Under the pieces are notes generated by a model. It made no database searches. It saw only the letters and a program-made list of their open reading frames with translations, and was not told the origin of the DNA. From Ehretia macrophylla (taxonomy: Eukaryota > Streptophyta > Magnoliopsida > Boraginales > Ehretiaceae): a DNA stretch of 64,000 nucleotides. The position numbers were made by a program, and so were the translations under genes. Shown one piece after another: positions 12,211 to 25,615 of the stretch. The stretch is from positions 1,562,501 through 1,626,500 of the forward strand of contig CM075770.1 of NCBI GenBank assembly GCA_037974665.1, read 5' to 3'. Every line of letters begins with the position of its first letter. Within the stretch, counting starts at the first letter, position 1.

Positions 12211-12450
12211 GAGCCCTGATGTCTGAAATTTATTTCACACTTTGCTTACGAAATTTGAAGAGCTTTCAGGTCGACAATCATAGTGGTCGGACATTCTAGC
12301 TCGGCAAGCGTTCTACTCAACACATTCAGCTCGGTATTCAACTAGTTCGGAACCAGTTAGCTCGAGTCATCTTCCACAGCTAGAGTCGTTAGGTACGTCC
12401 CGACTCCCTTTAGATCATTCCTGTACATACGTTTTCATTTCATATACAGG

Positions 12451-14826
12451 ATGGGGATGTCGGAATCAGAAGATTCACAACCGATAGAGGTGAGATCTTA
12501 TGGTAGGGATGAGAGTCCGTCGAGCTCGGAATCCACCTCGGACAGAGGCCAAGGTGATGACAGCTCAAGCGTATCTCAAGGGTCAGTTCGGCGGTCCGAG
12601 CCAAGAGACAGCGAAGATGATTGCCAGGTTATTGAGGTCAGGCGAGTGCAGGGAAAGGCTGAGGTAGATCTTTTGGCCGACCTGGAAGACTTGGGAGATG
12701 AAGAAGATGGGTCCCTATTGAACCGGTTGGAGGGGCTCAAGCTGCTGCAGGACTACTTAGCTAAAACTTCCACGGCGGACCCAATTGAAGCTATCCCAGT
12801 GAGGGCAGTCCGCCCCTAGAGCTCGGCCACGACCAGCGCTTCTTCAGGTCGGGGAAAGAGGATCAAGCAGTTGTTCACCTGTTGTAAACACGAGTGCCAT
12901 TCTACTGTGCAGATAGCTAACGCCAGGCTGATGAACTGGTCAGTGGACCGGCACCACAAGTTGAAGGTTCCGGGTCGGTACTACTTCACCTGCTATCCTT
13001 CACCCGACCACTTCACCATCTATGACCTCGCATTGGATGTTATTCAGCTCCCGCTCCCTGGTTTCATCACCAGCATTCTGAGCTATTTTGAGCTCAGCCC
13101 GGGTCAGATGTCTCCTAATAGTTGGGCTGTAGTGGTGGCGTTCTACGTCTTTTGCCTCGAGAAGGATGTTGAGTCAACCCTACGTCAGTTTAGGCAATTT
13201 TTTGTCTGCACGCCCAGCCCAAATCAGCCTGGATGGTTCCATTTCGCAGTTCAGGCGAGTAACGCCATATTCACTAAGTGGCACTCCTCCAACAAGGGGT
13301 GGCATAATGACTACTATTGGGTGGAGCAGGCTGTGAACCCGGGGTGCAGGAGGGATTGGAATCCCACCGTGAAGAATAAGCTGAACAACGACCCCAAGCT
13401 TTCAAATACAGAACTTCAGGAGGTCGAAGTGCTTAGACCCGAATCGAGATCGCTGATTGACATTAACAGTGTGCTAAAGTGGAACAGGATCTGGGACTCC
13501 AAGTTATTCGGGAAGGAACCCGACTTAACGAAGAAGCATCCCCACATACTTCCCAAGCCCGGGGATGATGAAAAGTCCAGTTCAGAAGAGGGTCAGTCCG
13601 CGAGATCAGTACCCGACCTCCCCATCATCCTGTCTGTTGTCATCATTGTCAATCGATTCTCAGCCATCTCTTACTTCTTCTTTTTTTTTTTGCAGATATG
13701 TTGGAGGCTAGGAGACTTGCCTACATCAAGAAGAAGAAGGCCGAGGCTAGCGCCGAAGGCTCGGCTTGGTCCGGTTTTGGTCCTACTGTCCCTCAAGAGT
13801 AAAAGCAACGATCCAGCAACCAAGTTCGGGAGGTCGGCACCAAGGTTACCTCTAAGAAGACCTCATAGTCCCCCTTGCCGAAGAGGCCGACCTCAGGGGT
13901 GGTAATCTAAGAGCGCTCGGCGACCGTCCCGATACTAGGAAAAGACCCCGACCCGAATACACAGGGAAAGCCAAAGTCGCGGAGGTGGTCCATCCCGATA
14001 AGGATTATGCGGAAGCGGCCAAGGTCTGGCGCGACCCAAGCTGGTGAAAGTTCTCACCGATCAGCTCTCCCTTGACCTGAGGACGGCAGTGGCCACGGTG
14101 AGTTGTACTCAACTGCGTTTGTTTGGCTATATTTTTTAACTCGGTTGACCACATCTGTTGCCCCTTTGTATAGGCTGAGTCCCATGCTCTAACCATCCCC
14201 AACCTCTTTGCCAAGGCTCAAGCTTATTGCGTCGAGCTCGAGCTGCGATGCACTAATGCCCAAGCCGAGCTTGGAGCTCAGAGGGAGGAGGCCTCTAAGA
14301 GGTACAAGGAGGAAGCAGCGGAGATCGATCGGCTGAAAAAGAAGCTCGAGGCGGAAGGGTCCTGACGTCAAGCTGTGGCCAAGGACGTGGAATGCTACAA
14401 GTCGGAGCGGCGCAAGGTCGAGGCGAAATTTCAGGAACTCCTCGATCGGGTCGGACGTAGTGGCTTTGGCGGTAGAGGCGAAATTCAAGTCTTGTGCTGC
14501 AAGGCAGTGGAGGCCTTCAAATCCAGTGACGCGGCGATGAGTTAGGTGGAGAGCGAGGGCGGGATTATGCCAAGTCTATCGACCTGGAATACTACTTCCG
14601 AGGCTAGGTCACCATTCGGGAGTGAGCAAAGACCTTCCTTCCACCCTTCAAAAATGACTACATCAAAGTCTTGGAGGCCCCGTCACCAGAGTTCTGGGAA
14701 GTTCCCGAGCTCCCAGTCGATCTTAAGTCCCAACCCAGGAGGTGATGGACTTCGTAAAAAAGGGCATGGACCAAGTTGGGGAAGAAGCCGATGCTGCTAC
14801 CTCTTTGACCCCTACCACTGCACCTA
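12451..14826 (+). other. Antisense extra-ORF region of the Tat element (Transposase_28-like)
   Basis: This plus-strand region opposes pol and lies between integrase and the 3' LTR. It begins with an acidic Ser/Asp/Glu-rich segment. It then shows a block with LPLPGFITSILSYFELSPGQ followed by PNSWAVVVAFYVFC. That block resembles the 'putative gypsy type transposon' domain (Pfam Transposase_28) known from extra ORFs of plant Tat elements. Farther on, near 14.16-14.4 kb, is a charged Glu/Lys/Ala-rich, coiled-coil-like segment, as in relatives. The function of these extra proteins is unknown. The region is degraded, in keeping with the rest of the element. Confidence 0.7.
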
Positions 14827-17800
14827 AATGATCTTTGTAATTTGCCCAGGTCAGGCTTTTGTAATTTGTACTTCTTTTATCTTAATGAAATGAATGTTTT
14901 AATGTTTATTCACGTTTTGTCCAAGTTCGTACAAGTACACTTTTCTCTTCGCGAATTTTCTTAAGTAAGTGGGATTTGACCAACACAATGGACCTTTCAA
15001 AATTAAGTAACAAATGTTTATGCAAAGAACCGAGCTAGACGCAGCCGATGAGCTTGCATCCTAATCTGAGCTAGTTAATTTAGACAACTATATAATTATT
15101 GCCGACCTGGACTCGTCAGTCCGATTTAAAATTGGTCAAACTAATGTTGACTACTGTTGAGTTCGAGTTTAGACCCAAACTAACATAACGAGCTGACCCG
15201 AAGCCGGTCAACACAGTTGGACTTTTAATCTGAACTAGTGAAGTGAATCAAATTGTTATTGATTAGAATTGAGCTAGAATTTAGTCTGAGCTGATTTACT
15301 TTGATTGTTAGCTCGTAATTAAGCATGGCCACCGCGTTAATTCGAGTTTCCAGTAGCTAAATAGCTGAGGTGCTTGGGCCCAGGTTGGGCCTTACACTGG
15401 TATGCGAAATACATTGTATTGAAATCATGTACATGGCGTACTTGGGCTCGGGGCCTAAACAAAAGATTCTGGTACGGGAGCCTTTACAAAATATTTCGGC
15501 TCGTGGGCCTTTACAAAAGATCTAGGCTCAGGGGCCTTAACAAAATATCTGGCTCGGGAGACTTAGACAAAATACCGCTTCAGGTGTTCTGTGTGCCATG
15601 CATTCTTCAATGGTTTTCCATACTTGTCGCGGAGGTAGAAGGTCCCAGGTCGGGCTTCTTTCACAACTTCGTACGGTCCCTCCCAAGTTAGAGAGAGCTT
15701 GTTGCCCGAGCGTAGCAAAAAGATGGCCTTTCTGAGGACGAGGTCGGCAACCTTCATGGGTTTAGGCTTGACCTACTTGGCAAAGGCTCTTTGCATGGCA
15801 GCTTTACTGGCCAATATCCTGATTTGAACTTTAGCTCGGAGCTCCTTACAGATCAGTGCTCTGTTTATTCTTGGATCATGGTGGAGGGTTCTACTAGTAG
15901 GAGACCCGATCTCCACTGGCAGCACTGCTTGAGTACCGAAGGTCAACTCAAATGGCGATTCTCCCGTTGCTGAGCTGATGGTGATTCGCTGAGCCCACAG
16001 TTCTTCGGGGAGAATCGACCCCCACTGACCTTCCGCTTCCTCCAGCTTTGTTTTTAGGCCCTGCAAAATGATTTGATTAGTCCTTTCAACTTGGCTATTA
16101 CTTTAAGGGTGAGCAATAGATGAGAATATAAGGTCGATCCCGATCTCAGCACATTTGCCTCGAAAGTATGCATTGTCAAATTGTTTGTCGTGGTCGGTGA
16201 TGATGACCTTTGGCACCCTAAACTAGCAAATGATATTCTTCCATACGAAATCCCAAGTTGCCTTTTCTATTATTCTAGCAACACATTTAGCCTCGGGCCA
16301 TTTGGTGAAGTAATCTACAGCTACGAAGGCGTGCTTCTTCTGATTAACACTGGTTGGCAACGGGTCGATGATGTCTAGCCCCCACTGATAGAATGACTAC
16401 GTGCTTATCAACACCGTCAGGTCTACCGCTGGCTTCCTCTGTATATTGGAAAAACTTTGGCAGGTATCGCACTTTTTTATATACTCTTTGGCATCTTGTT
16501 CTAAGGTTGGCCAAAAATAGCCTTGCCTTAATACTTTCCGAGCCAGAGCCTTACCACCCAAGTGGTTTCCACATACCCCTTCATGAATTTCTCTGAGTAT
16601 ATAGTTTCCCTCATCGGGCCCAACACATTTTAAGAGAGGCCAAGTGTAAGCTCTTTTGTAGAGTTGTCCAGCTATTATGACAAACCATGAGGCCTGTTTC
16701 ATGAGTTTTCGAGCTGTTTTTTCATCCTCTGAGATCATACCCCCCTCCAAGTAGTCCATGATTGGTCTAGTCCAATCTGGACTTAAATTGAGCTCGACTG
16801 TGGCTTGCATTCCCAATTGAATACTAGGCTCGGAGACTTCTTCCACATGGACCAGGGCAGGTCGGCTCTCACCCAAGGCCAACCTGGACAGAGCGTCAGC
16901 CTTCATATTCTCCTCCCTTGGAATTTGCTGTACCGTGAACCTTTTGAGCCCTGCAGTCAAATCCTTAACTCTGTTGAGGTAGGCCAGCATAGCATTGTCC
17001 TTGGCTTCGAACTCTCCTAATATCTGACTGGTAACTAATTGAGAGTCGATACTCAGGTCAACTGCCTGCGCCTTAAACTGAGCTGTGATTTTCAATCCCG
17101 CGATCACTGCCTCGTACTCAGCCCCATTGTTGGACACCGAAAAGGCGAACTTGAGGGAGTATTGGTGCTCATACCAGGTCGAGTCGAGGATGACTACCCC
17201 AGCTTTTAAACTTCTCCGATGCTCCATCCACATGGACCTTTCACACATCCTCAGGGTCATGCTCGGCTCGGCCAGTACATTCCACCACAAAGTCCGCGAT
17301 GACTTGGGCTTTGATGGCTGTTCTAGGTTGGTAGGTGATGTCAAATTGACTTAGTTCAACTGCCCATTTCAATAGCCTACCCAATGCCTTCGGCTTGTGC
17401 ATGATGGACTTGAGTGGGGCATTCGTCATAAGCTTAATTGGGTGGGCATCAAAGTATGGCTTCAGCTTTCTTACCGTCGTGATAAGCGTGAGGGCGAGTT
17501 TTTCCAAGGAGGAATACCTCGCCTCCGCCTCTTGCAAGGTTTTACTGACATAATAGACAGGCTTCTACTCCTTCCCTTCTTCCCGGACTAGTGCTATAGC
17601 CACTGCTGTTCCCGAGCATGCCAAGTATAATACCAGCTCATCCCCCACCTCAAGTCGGGATAGCAGGGTGGCGAAACTAGATATCTTTTCAACTCTTGGA
17701 AGGCGTCTTGGCATTCCCTAGTCCATTCAAAATTCTTAGGGTTCTTCAATATTTTGAACAAAGGAACACACTTGTCGGCTGACCTGGACATGAACCTACT

Positions 17801-20800
17801 CAACGCTACAACCTTGCCTGCGAGCACCTGGACGTCCTTCACGCAGGTCGGTGGTGCCAAGTCAAGTATTGCCTGGACTTTCTCCGGGTTGGTTTTTATC
17901 CCCTGGGCTGTGATCATGAACCCCAAAAACTTTCCCGCCTTGATGCCGAATGCGTACTTTTTTGGGTTTAGCTTTATCCAAAAGTACTTCATGACGACGA
18001 AGGCTTCAGCCAGGTCGGTTACATGGTCTTCCGCCCTTCTACTTTTGACCAACATGTCATCTACATAGATCTCCATATTTCGGCCAATCTAATTTTTGAA
18101 GGTTTTATTCACCATTCGAGTGTAGGTAGCTCCAGCATTTTTGAGGCCAAAATGCATGATAGTGATGAAGACGGTTTTCTCCTTATCTCTGGGAGTCATC
18201 TTAATCTAGTTATAACCTTTGAAGGCATCCATGAAAGATAGTAGCTCGAACCCGGATGTGGCATCCACCATCTGGTCAATCTGAGGTAAGGGAAAGTAGT
18301 CCTTGGACTAATATCACATTGGATAACCAGATTGGGTATTGAATTTCTCTTATGTGGCCGGCGTCCACCAACTTATCAACCTTTTCTGCTATGATCTGTT
18401 GTTTATCATAATAGAAGTGTTTGCGCTTCTGCTTTACCGGATATTGATTTGGGTCAGTATTTAGGTGATGCTCAATCACACTCGGGTTGATATCTGTTAT
18501 GTCAGAAGCAGACCATGCAAATATGTGTTCATTTTCCAGAAGAAATTGGCTTATACCTTTCTTGATGTCATCAGGGAGCTCATCCCTAATCTGTGCTTTC
18601 TTTATTTCATCGGAAAGTTCCACCTCTTGAAGGTCTTCAGCCAGGCTCCCTTTCTTGGCATCCCTCTTCTCCTCGGGCAAATTTGGTCCCTAGCTAACCT
18701 GGTATTTAGGGCGGAGGGAGTTTTTATCACATTCGCGAGTCGAGAGCTGGGTTCCTCGGATGGTGGCCGTGCCGCCCGGGGTCGGGAATTTCAAGACCTG
18801 GTAGTAAGTAGAAGGAACGACCCTGAAATGATTGAGTGCTACTCGCCCCAAGATCCCATTGTAAGTGGAGTTACAATCCATTACAATGAAGTTGGCCTGC
18901 ATTGAAACCCACTTATCTCCCTTTTCCAGTTTCAGTAAGAGGTTGATAACCCCTTCGGCTCGGTGGGCGTATCCTGTGAAACCAACCAAGGTACCCCTCA
19001 ATGGCCTGAGTCGGCCCCTATTCAACCCCATCTGCTCAAATGCCTTCAAGAATAGGACTCCTGCTGAGCTCCCGGTGTCCACCATTAGCCTCTTTACGGT
19101 GTAGTTGGCTATTTCAGCGCTGATCACCAACGGGTCATCATGGAAAAATATCACCCCCCTCAAAGTCTTTTGAGGAGAAAGTGAGCTCCTCCATCTCCGG
19201 GACCAGACCTCGCACCGGCCCGTACTCTCTTCCAGCCCGGACGTAACCTTTCTGCCAGCCGAGGTTTCCCCACCCGAAGCTAATCCTCTTGCGATGGTCT
19301 CAATCACAGTCAAACGTCCATCATCGGCCTGGCGCCTGGGTGGATTTCTTTCTCTTTCTCTTTCTGATTGTGATTTCGGGTTGACTGTTGATCTACGTAC
19401 CTCCGGAAATGACCTCGGGCTATCAATGCCTCGATATCCTATTTCAAATCTCGGCATTCGTCGGTGGTATGACCGTAATCCATATGGTAGCGGAAATACT
19501 TGGTCTTATTACGCTTTTCAGGTCGACATTTCATCCATGGCGCTGGAGGAATGTGGTTCTGGTACTGGATCTCTATCAAGATCTGCTCCCTTGAGGTGTT
19601 GAGGGGAGTGAACATGGTAAACCGGGGGTTTTGCTTGGGCTGCTGAGGCTGCTTGCCTCAGTCATTTTGGACCTTATTCTCAGGTTGGTTTCGGGAGGTC
19701 TATCCCTTTTGTTCGGCTTCCTCCTTGTCATCGTCCCTCTACGCCTGATGGATTTTTTCCGAGTGTATGTTACTTTTTGCCCGTATTATCAGCTTGGCTA
19801 CGGTATCCACGAGATCGATGGCCAATGAAGATGTGAGAGGACCTGACCTGAGCCCACTTTGGTAAGCCATCAATGCCATGGAGTCCTCTAAGTTGAGGAT
19901 TCTAATGGACTCTTCATTAAATCGGGTTGTATAAGCCCTCAAACTTTCTCCTTTATGCTACTTCACCGACAGTAGCGATGAAGTATGGCGGGTCGCACGT
20001 CGGCTCCCCGCGAATCGGGATAGGAAAACCTTTGCTAGCTAATGAAAACTTGCAATAGAGCCGGGACGAAGTTTTTGGAACCAGTCCAAGGCATTGCCAA
20101 CCAGGGTGGTCGAGAATGTCTTCGTCTTCATGAGGTCGGTCATGTCATGCAGAGTCATGTGGTGATCAAAATTGAGCAGGTGGCTGGCGGGGTCTCCGTC
20201 CCCATTATAGACTGCCAGGTTGGGCATCTGGTTACCAGTGGGCAATGGCGTAGCCAACACCTCAGGTGAGAGCGGGCTTACACCGAGTTGGTTAATAACC
20301 TTGGCTATGGCAGCCGCGGTCTTGGCCTGCTCGGGGTCAGCATGGGCGACCCTTTTGTCTCTCGCCTCCGTGGGTCTTGCCACCGGCTCTAGGAAGCCCT
20401 ATCCGTCTTGCGTTCGGGTTTGCCCTGGGGTTGGAATGCAGAACTGTGGATGCGTGGGCCGCGGTGTAGCTGCTTGCAGAGCCGGGGGATCCGCAGCTAG
20501 CCGAGCTACCTATTCCTTAAGTTCCTTAAACATCCCGAGCATCATCCTCATCTCTGGTGACAGGTTGAAGTTGAGGTCTCCATCTGTGGAGGGGTTGGTT
20601 TGTGAGGCTAAGTATATGTGTTGGCTCGTTCCAACGTCAGTTTGGGTTGGGTTTTAAATAGGCACCTGTGTGGTTTCGAGGTCCCCGTCCGGGTTGGGCG
20701 AGTCCTCCATTGGCTCGCTGTGGCTTCTAGTTTGTACCATGATGGTTTCTCAATGGGTGGTAAGAAGAGTGATAGAAAGAACTCTTCGCACAAATGGCGT

Positions 20801-20805
20801 CAAAC

Positions 20806-21246
20806 TGTTGAGGTTGAGAATCTCGCAGTTGAGATTGGATGGCTACACCTGTCGAGTTGAACTTTTAGGTCGGCTACTTCTCAGGTCGGCTACTAGACCT
20901 GCACAAGGAAATGGAAGGAAAAGGTGGGGTGATGACCCGGATTTTTCCCTCAGGCGTGCGAATGATTATTATGTCCTAACTGGCAAGGTAGCTGAAAGTG
21001 TTTATGATGAGTTACCTCTCAAATGCGAGGGTGAAGCTCTATTTATACTAAATTCGGATATGACAGTATTTAATGTGGTGCAACTTTATGTCCCATCAGG
21101 ACTTTATGTCCCATCAGAATAGCTGGCACAAAGATCGGAGGTTTTCCTGGGTCGGGATGAGGTCGGATCAACATCTAGGTTGAACATTTACTGAATGGGT
21201 CGACTTTGACTTGAGTTGGCCTACCTCAGCTTGGTGACCCTCGTCA
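20806..21246 (-). repeat. 5' LTR of the gypsy element
   Basis: This 441-bp LTR lies at the promoter end of the minus-strand element. The primer-binding region adjoins its inner edge, and the target duplication CCTAC follows at 21247-21251. Confidence 0.93.
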
Positions 21247-21251
21247 CCTAC

Positions 21252-23737
21252 AAAAAATACTTATTATTACTTGGCCTGTGCGAATATCCAATTGTAGTCA
21301 ACCGATTTAGGTCAAATTTTACAAACCCGGTCCACCTCACTGGTCTGGTTTTTTCCATTTTCATTTTCTCGAAGCCTACCAAACAGACGCCATTTGTTTC
21401 TTCTCCACCAAGCCCTCCGATTCGATGAAGAGGACAATAGATCATATTGTAGAGACTGAGTTAAGTGTTAAAAGTTAAAAATAGGTTAGGAAACTGTATG
21501 TGGAGGATCTTTGTCATTTTCCTTTTCATCTTTCCCTTTGGTTGCTATAGCCTTCTACCCCTTCCTGCCTCCACCCGACCCCCAAGAATGGTGGGACTGT
21601 AGGGAAAGCTCGAGATATTTATGGTGAGATGAATGTTATATCTACATATCTAGGTTTTAATGCATCAGCTGGATGAACTCGGCACCAGTGGTGTGCTGTT
21701 TCTACTACAATTTTGATGAATACTGATGAAATTATATGGGCATTCCATCCTTTGTTTCTTCCCCCTTCATGTGTTGTGCCCTTGTGCTGCGTTTATTGAA
21801 GGTCCCTAAACAATTCATTTGTGTGTTGAACTTTTATGTCGTGCCTTTTTCCATCTCCAACTGTTGTTTCAAGTTTGAGTTTATGGTATTGTTGTTGTTC
21901 TAGATTTTCGCGTGAATGTAACGATTTCCTCTTTAATCGCGTTTACGGAGGTTGTCGACTACTAAAATGGCTGCCTGAGGAGGGTTGACAATGGCACAGA
22001 ATTACCTGACGCCAAATGGCAACAACTGTGAAGCTTTCACCTGTCAAAGATTTTCACAAAACTCGGTAATCGCGAAGATGGAGAATTTTTCATGAAGAAG
22101 TAAAACCTCATACACAGAGGCATATGTGGAAAAACGAAGTGGTGAGTATTCTTAATCAATATGCGATTTCATTGAAGTGCTAAAGAAGTGATGATATGTA
22201 GAAGTGTTCGAGTAATAATTTATTGTAATAAAAAAAATTAAATTTTAATCCTATCTAATATAACTTACTCGTCATAGTAGGTATAAGAGCTACTTCATTT
22301 AAGATCCAAAGGAATTTACAATTTATGCATTGATAGCAGTATCCAATTAAAAAATCTTGACTCATCCATCAGTTTTAAAAAATCGTTGGTGAAATGGTGT
22401 GAATTCCACCAATAATGTTAGAGACTAAACCCAATTTATACTAACTGAAGAGTTTTTTCTATCGAATAACAATGTTCTTACGTTTGACAACTAGCCAACT
22501 ACTACAAGTCTTTTTCAAAAAATTTATTTGTATGCCCTAAATCATGTATAAATACTAATAAATAAAGCAATTTACCAGAAAACAAACCAAACTAATCACC
22601 GACAAAACTTCGATGTATCAAGCGCGAGTTGACATCAACAGATTAGCCAAAAAAAAAAAAAAGAAGTTGACATGAACATCTTGCCTAGATTAAAATTACG
22701 ATTTTATTTGTAATTTAAGTCAATAATTTTTTATTCTATCATTAACAACCAGTTTCGAATAGTTATATAAAAAATAATAGATTCAAACTATAAATGAGAT
22801 CGTAGTACAAGTTTAATAAAAAAAATTGGATCAAATGTCATGTTATTTATTTTTTACAAACACCTTTTTGAATCTTCATCTTCAAGTGATTCAAAAGGAT
22901 AGATTAGCCTATTTCCTATTTTCTCTAGTATTCAACTTATAGGAATTGTTAGAAATATTTATGAAAAAATATCTTACTTTTAATTATAATGTATTACATT
23001 TTATTTCACTTGGGGATGAGGAATATTTATAATCATAAGGTGAATAAAATTTTAAAACCCTCTGTTCGTTATATAAATTTTCAATTAATTCTTCATTGTT
23101 TCTACAAATTAAACTCCTAAAAATAACATTTGAACTAACCACTTATGTAACTTGATTATTTATTAATGCAATTTATACCTTTTGCTACTGATTAATTCCT
23201 ATCTACTCACCCCAAAATAAATAGCTTCATTCGATTTCGTGATAGTGCACATCGCTTACGATCATCACCCAAATCAAAACGAGAGCCAATCAAGTCGATC
23301 AAAATACTCAACTCAGAAGTTGCAAGAAAAAGACTTTTTTTTTGGGGTTAAAAGAAATACTTATATTAATAATAACAAACCGATACAATAGTAAGATAAC
23401 ATACCAAAACTTAAGAAAAGAAAATACAGATAAATATACTAATATTTAACACTAAAAGATACATCTAAAATCCAAAAAAATTAGACCATATAACAATCAG
23501 AGGCACAACACCACAAACCCTAAGCCGCCAAAGCAAGTTATCGGTATACAAAACCGACACGGGCAATGACAAGGACGGTAAAGGACTTTGGTTCTATTGT
23601 TTTCGCACAATTAAGCTCAAGAATACTTCGAGAGGACCAATTTTGAATTAAGTACAATGTCAAAATTAAAATTAGTAAACCGACCTAGGGACATACTAGG
23701 GAATTCACACAAGTAGAAGGGCAATTCGACCATCCAC
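21252..23737. other. Intergenic DNA upstream of eIF4A
   Basis: No gene was recognised. The first 700 bp are of mixed composition and the rest is AT-rich, with short scattered poly(A)/poly(T) runs. The poly(T)-GGGGTTAAA stretch at about 23330-23360 may be the tail of an old retroposon on the minus strand, but no ends could be fixed. The last few hundred bases should include the eIF4A promoter. Confidence 0.5.
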
Positions 23738-23744
23738 TATAAAT
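23738..23744 (+). promoter_or_regulatory. Probable TATA box of the eIF4A gene
   Basis: TATAAAT sits about 30 bp before a pyrimidine-rich stretch (near 23770) and about 170 bp before the donor of the leader intron. That spacing suits transcription of a short non-coding first exon. Confidence 0.5.
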
Positions 23745-23915
23745 TCCAAAATCTCACTCTTTTGTCAATCCTCTTTGGTTAACCCAAAAAAGGCTCTCCT
23801 TTTTCAACTCCACAGCGCAGATCGGCGGCGGAGTTGTGAAACCCTAGCTAAGCAAATCGACCAAAAATCGAATCTTTTTTACTACTTTTTCGTTAATCGT
23901 TATCAGTATTTACAG

Positions 23916-25613
23916 GTTTGCCACTGTTTTTTACCCTTTTTTTCTTTTTCTTTTTTTTCTCTGGAATACATGGATCTATTTATTACTATCTAAGCCGATC
24001 GATTTGTTTATAGTTTTGTTGCTTGGATTTACATTTACGTATTAGTTTGATGTGCGATTAAATCTATTATGAAATTTGGTTAAATCTGTTAATAATGTTT
24101 GATTTATTTGATTTGGGTCACAAGTTTTGGTCTTTTTGCATATATTTTGTGCATTTTTGCATAATGAGTCGTGAATTATATGTTCAGATATGCTTAAAGG
24201 AGTCAGTTTTTGGAGAAGTTTTGATTTTTTTTGGATAACCCCTTATACACAAGGGGTAATGAGCTAGATTTGTTATAAGTAGATTATAAAGGCTCCCAGT
24301 TTCAATGTGCAATTTCGTTGTGTTTACCCTTTTTTTAAGACTTGTTTTGTTGCTTGTGGGATATTTATCTAGTTTGTTATTATGCTCGATCCTTTTCTTT
24401 TGTTTGTTTTTATGTTTTGGCGTGTATAAAATTGCTGGAGGCTTGATGAAGTTTGGGGAAGATGGCAAAAGGGGCTTCTGGTTTAGGAGGATGTATATCC
24501 TCATGAGCAGAAAGCTACCTGCCCCTGTTACTGCTTCCCCAAATACAGAAACAGAAGTTTAATGCTTGTACTCCGCAATGAATGGTTTGCAAGTTTGGCT
24601 CTTTTGATACATCTTTTCCGAAAAATGAGGCCTTTTCTGTTATTTTGTGTGAATAAAATTGTTGTTGGCTTGATGAGTTTGGGGAAGAGGGCATAAAGGG
24701 CTTCTGGTTTAGGAGGCTGTATGTCCTTGTAAGCAGAAAGCCACCTGCCCCTTGCTAGTGCTTCCCCGAATAAGAAAACAGAAGTTTAATGCTTGTACGC
24801 TGCAACAAATGGTTTGCAAGTTTGGCTCTTCTGATACATGTTCTTTGACAAGAAAGGGAGGCACTTTTGTTATTTTGCTTTCCTCTGCTTGTGTTTGTGT
24901 ATAGAATTATTGGAGGTTTGATGAAGTTTGGGGAAGAGGGCAAAAGGGGCTTTTGGTTAGGAGGGTGTATGTCCTTGTCAGCAGAAAGCCACCTGCCCCT
25001 TGTTAGTACTTCCCCAAATATGAAAACAGAAGTTTAATGCTTGTACTCCAGAATGAATGGTTTGCAAGTTTGGCTCTTCTGGTACATATTCTCTGCCAAA
25101 AAACTAGGCATTTCTTTCTGTTGATCTCTATGTTCAAGGAATTTGATATTGATATTCTTGGTTTGCATGGAATGAGCATTCTTTCCCTTGGCTTAAAAAT
25201 AGTGTTTGCTGGCACCCGTTTAAAAAGGGTTATTGGAAGCACTAAGTATTTATTGGTTCGAAGTTTACAAGTTAATGTAGGAGTATTCTTGCAATGCATT
25301 TGGTTAGATTAGGTTAAAGTTGATGGTTATAAGCACTACCAAAAGAGAACAAGTTGGTTTGGAGTACCTTTCATATTAAGCACAAAATGACCTTATAAAC
25401 AATTGATTATAGTCGGGTTTATTAAGCAGGTCCACTTACATCCAAAGCACATTAGATTCTTTGAGTTAAGACCTTGTGCCTCTAGCTAGGCACACATGTT
25501 ATTGTTCTTCTTGCAGCTGTAATGCTTTTAGGGTTGGTTTGCTTGATTAAATACGTTTGTTGCAGTTGTTTCTTTCCATGGTTTGATTTTGCTGACATGA
25601 ACCTGTATTCCAG
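23916..25613 (+). other. Long intron in the eIF4A 5' leader
   Basis: A donor at 23915/23916 (TTTACAG|GTTTGCC) and an acceptor just before the start codon (TTCCAG|TCATGG, exon from 25614) define a leader intron of about 1.7 kb. It is T-rich like other plant introns. Long 5' UTR introns are common in plant eIF4A and other strongly expressed genes, where they can raise expression. The donor is inferred from sequence. Confidence 0.6.
24424..25110 (+). repeat. Three-copy tandem repeat in the eIF4A leader intron
   Basis: Three imperfect direct copies start near 24424, 24651 and 24901, with a period of about 227-250 bp. Each carries, in order, GTTTGGGGAAGA, GGGGCTT(C/T)TGG, AGCAGAAAGC(C/T)ACCTGCCCC, a CTTCCCC(A/G)AATA segment, ACAGAAGTTTAATGCTTGTA and ATGGTTTGCAAGTTTGGCTC. 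No long open frame is shared, so they look non-coding. Confidence 0.88.
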
Positions 25614-25615
25614 TC

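Larger units (their letters stand above)
11564..21246 (-). mobile_element. Ty3/gypsy LTR retrotransposon, Tat-type, broken
   Basis: LTRs lie at 11564-12005 (3' LTR) and 20806-21246 (5' LTR), with the target duplication CCTAC at 11559-11563 and 21247-21251. The element reads on the minus strand. A primer-site region at about 20778-20803 reads TTTGACGCCATTTGTG, close to the TTTGGCGCC leader common in Tat elements. Recognisable parts going down in coordinate are: gag near 20.4-19.7 kb; protease near 19.1 kb (MVDTGSSAG); reverse transcriptase near 18.7-17.6 kb (IYVDDMLVKS); RNase H near 17.3-16.9 kb (NNGAEYEAVIAGL); integrase from 16.6 to 15.56 kb (zinc-binding part, then LTWEGPYEV at its C-terminus); and a polypurine tract at 12006-12020. 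An antisense region fills 12.4-14.8 kb. It is broken in many places (well over five). The LTRs differ at about 70 of 441 positions by eye, so it is older than the copia copy, several million years at usual rates. Confidence 0.93.
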
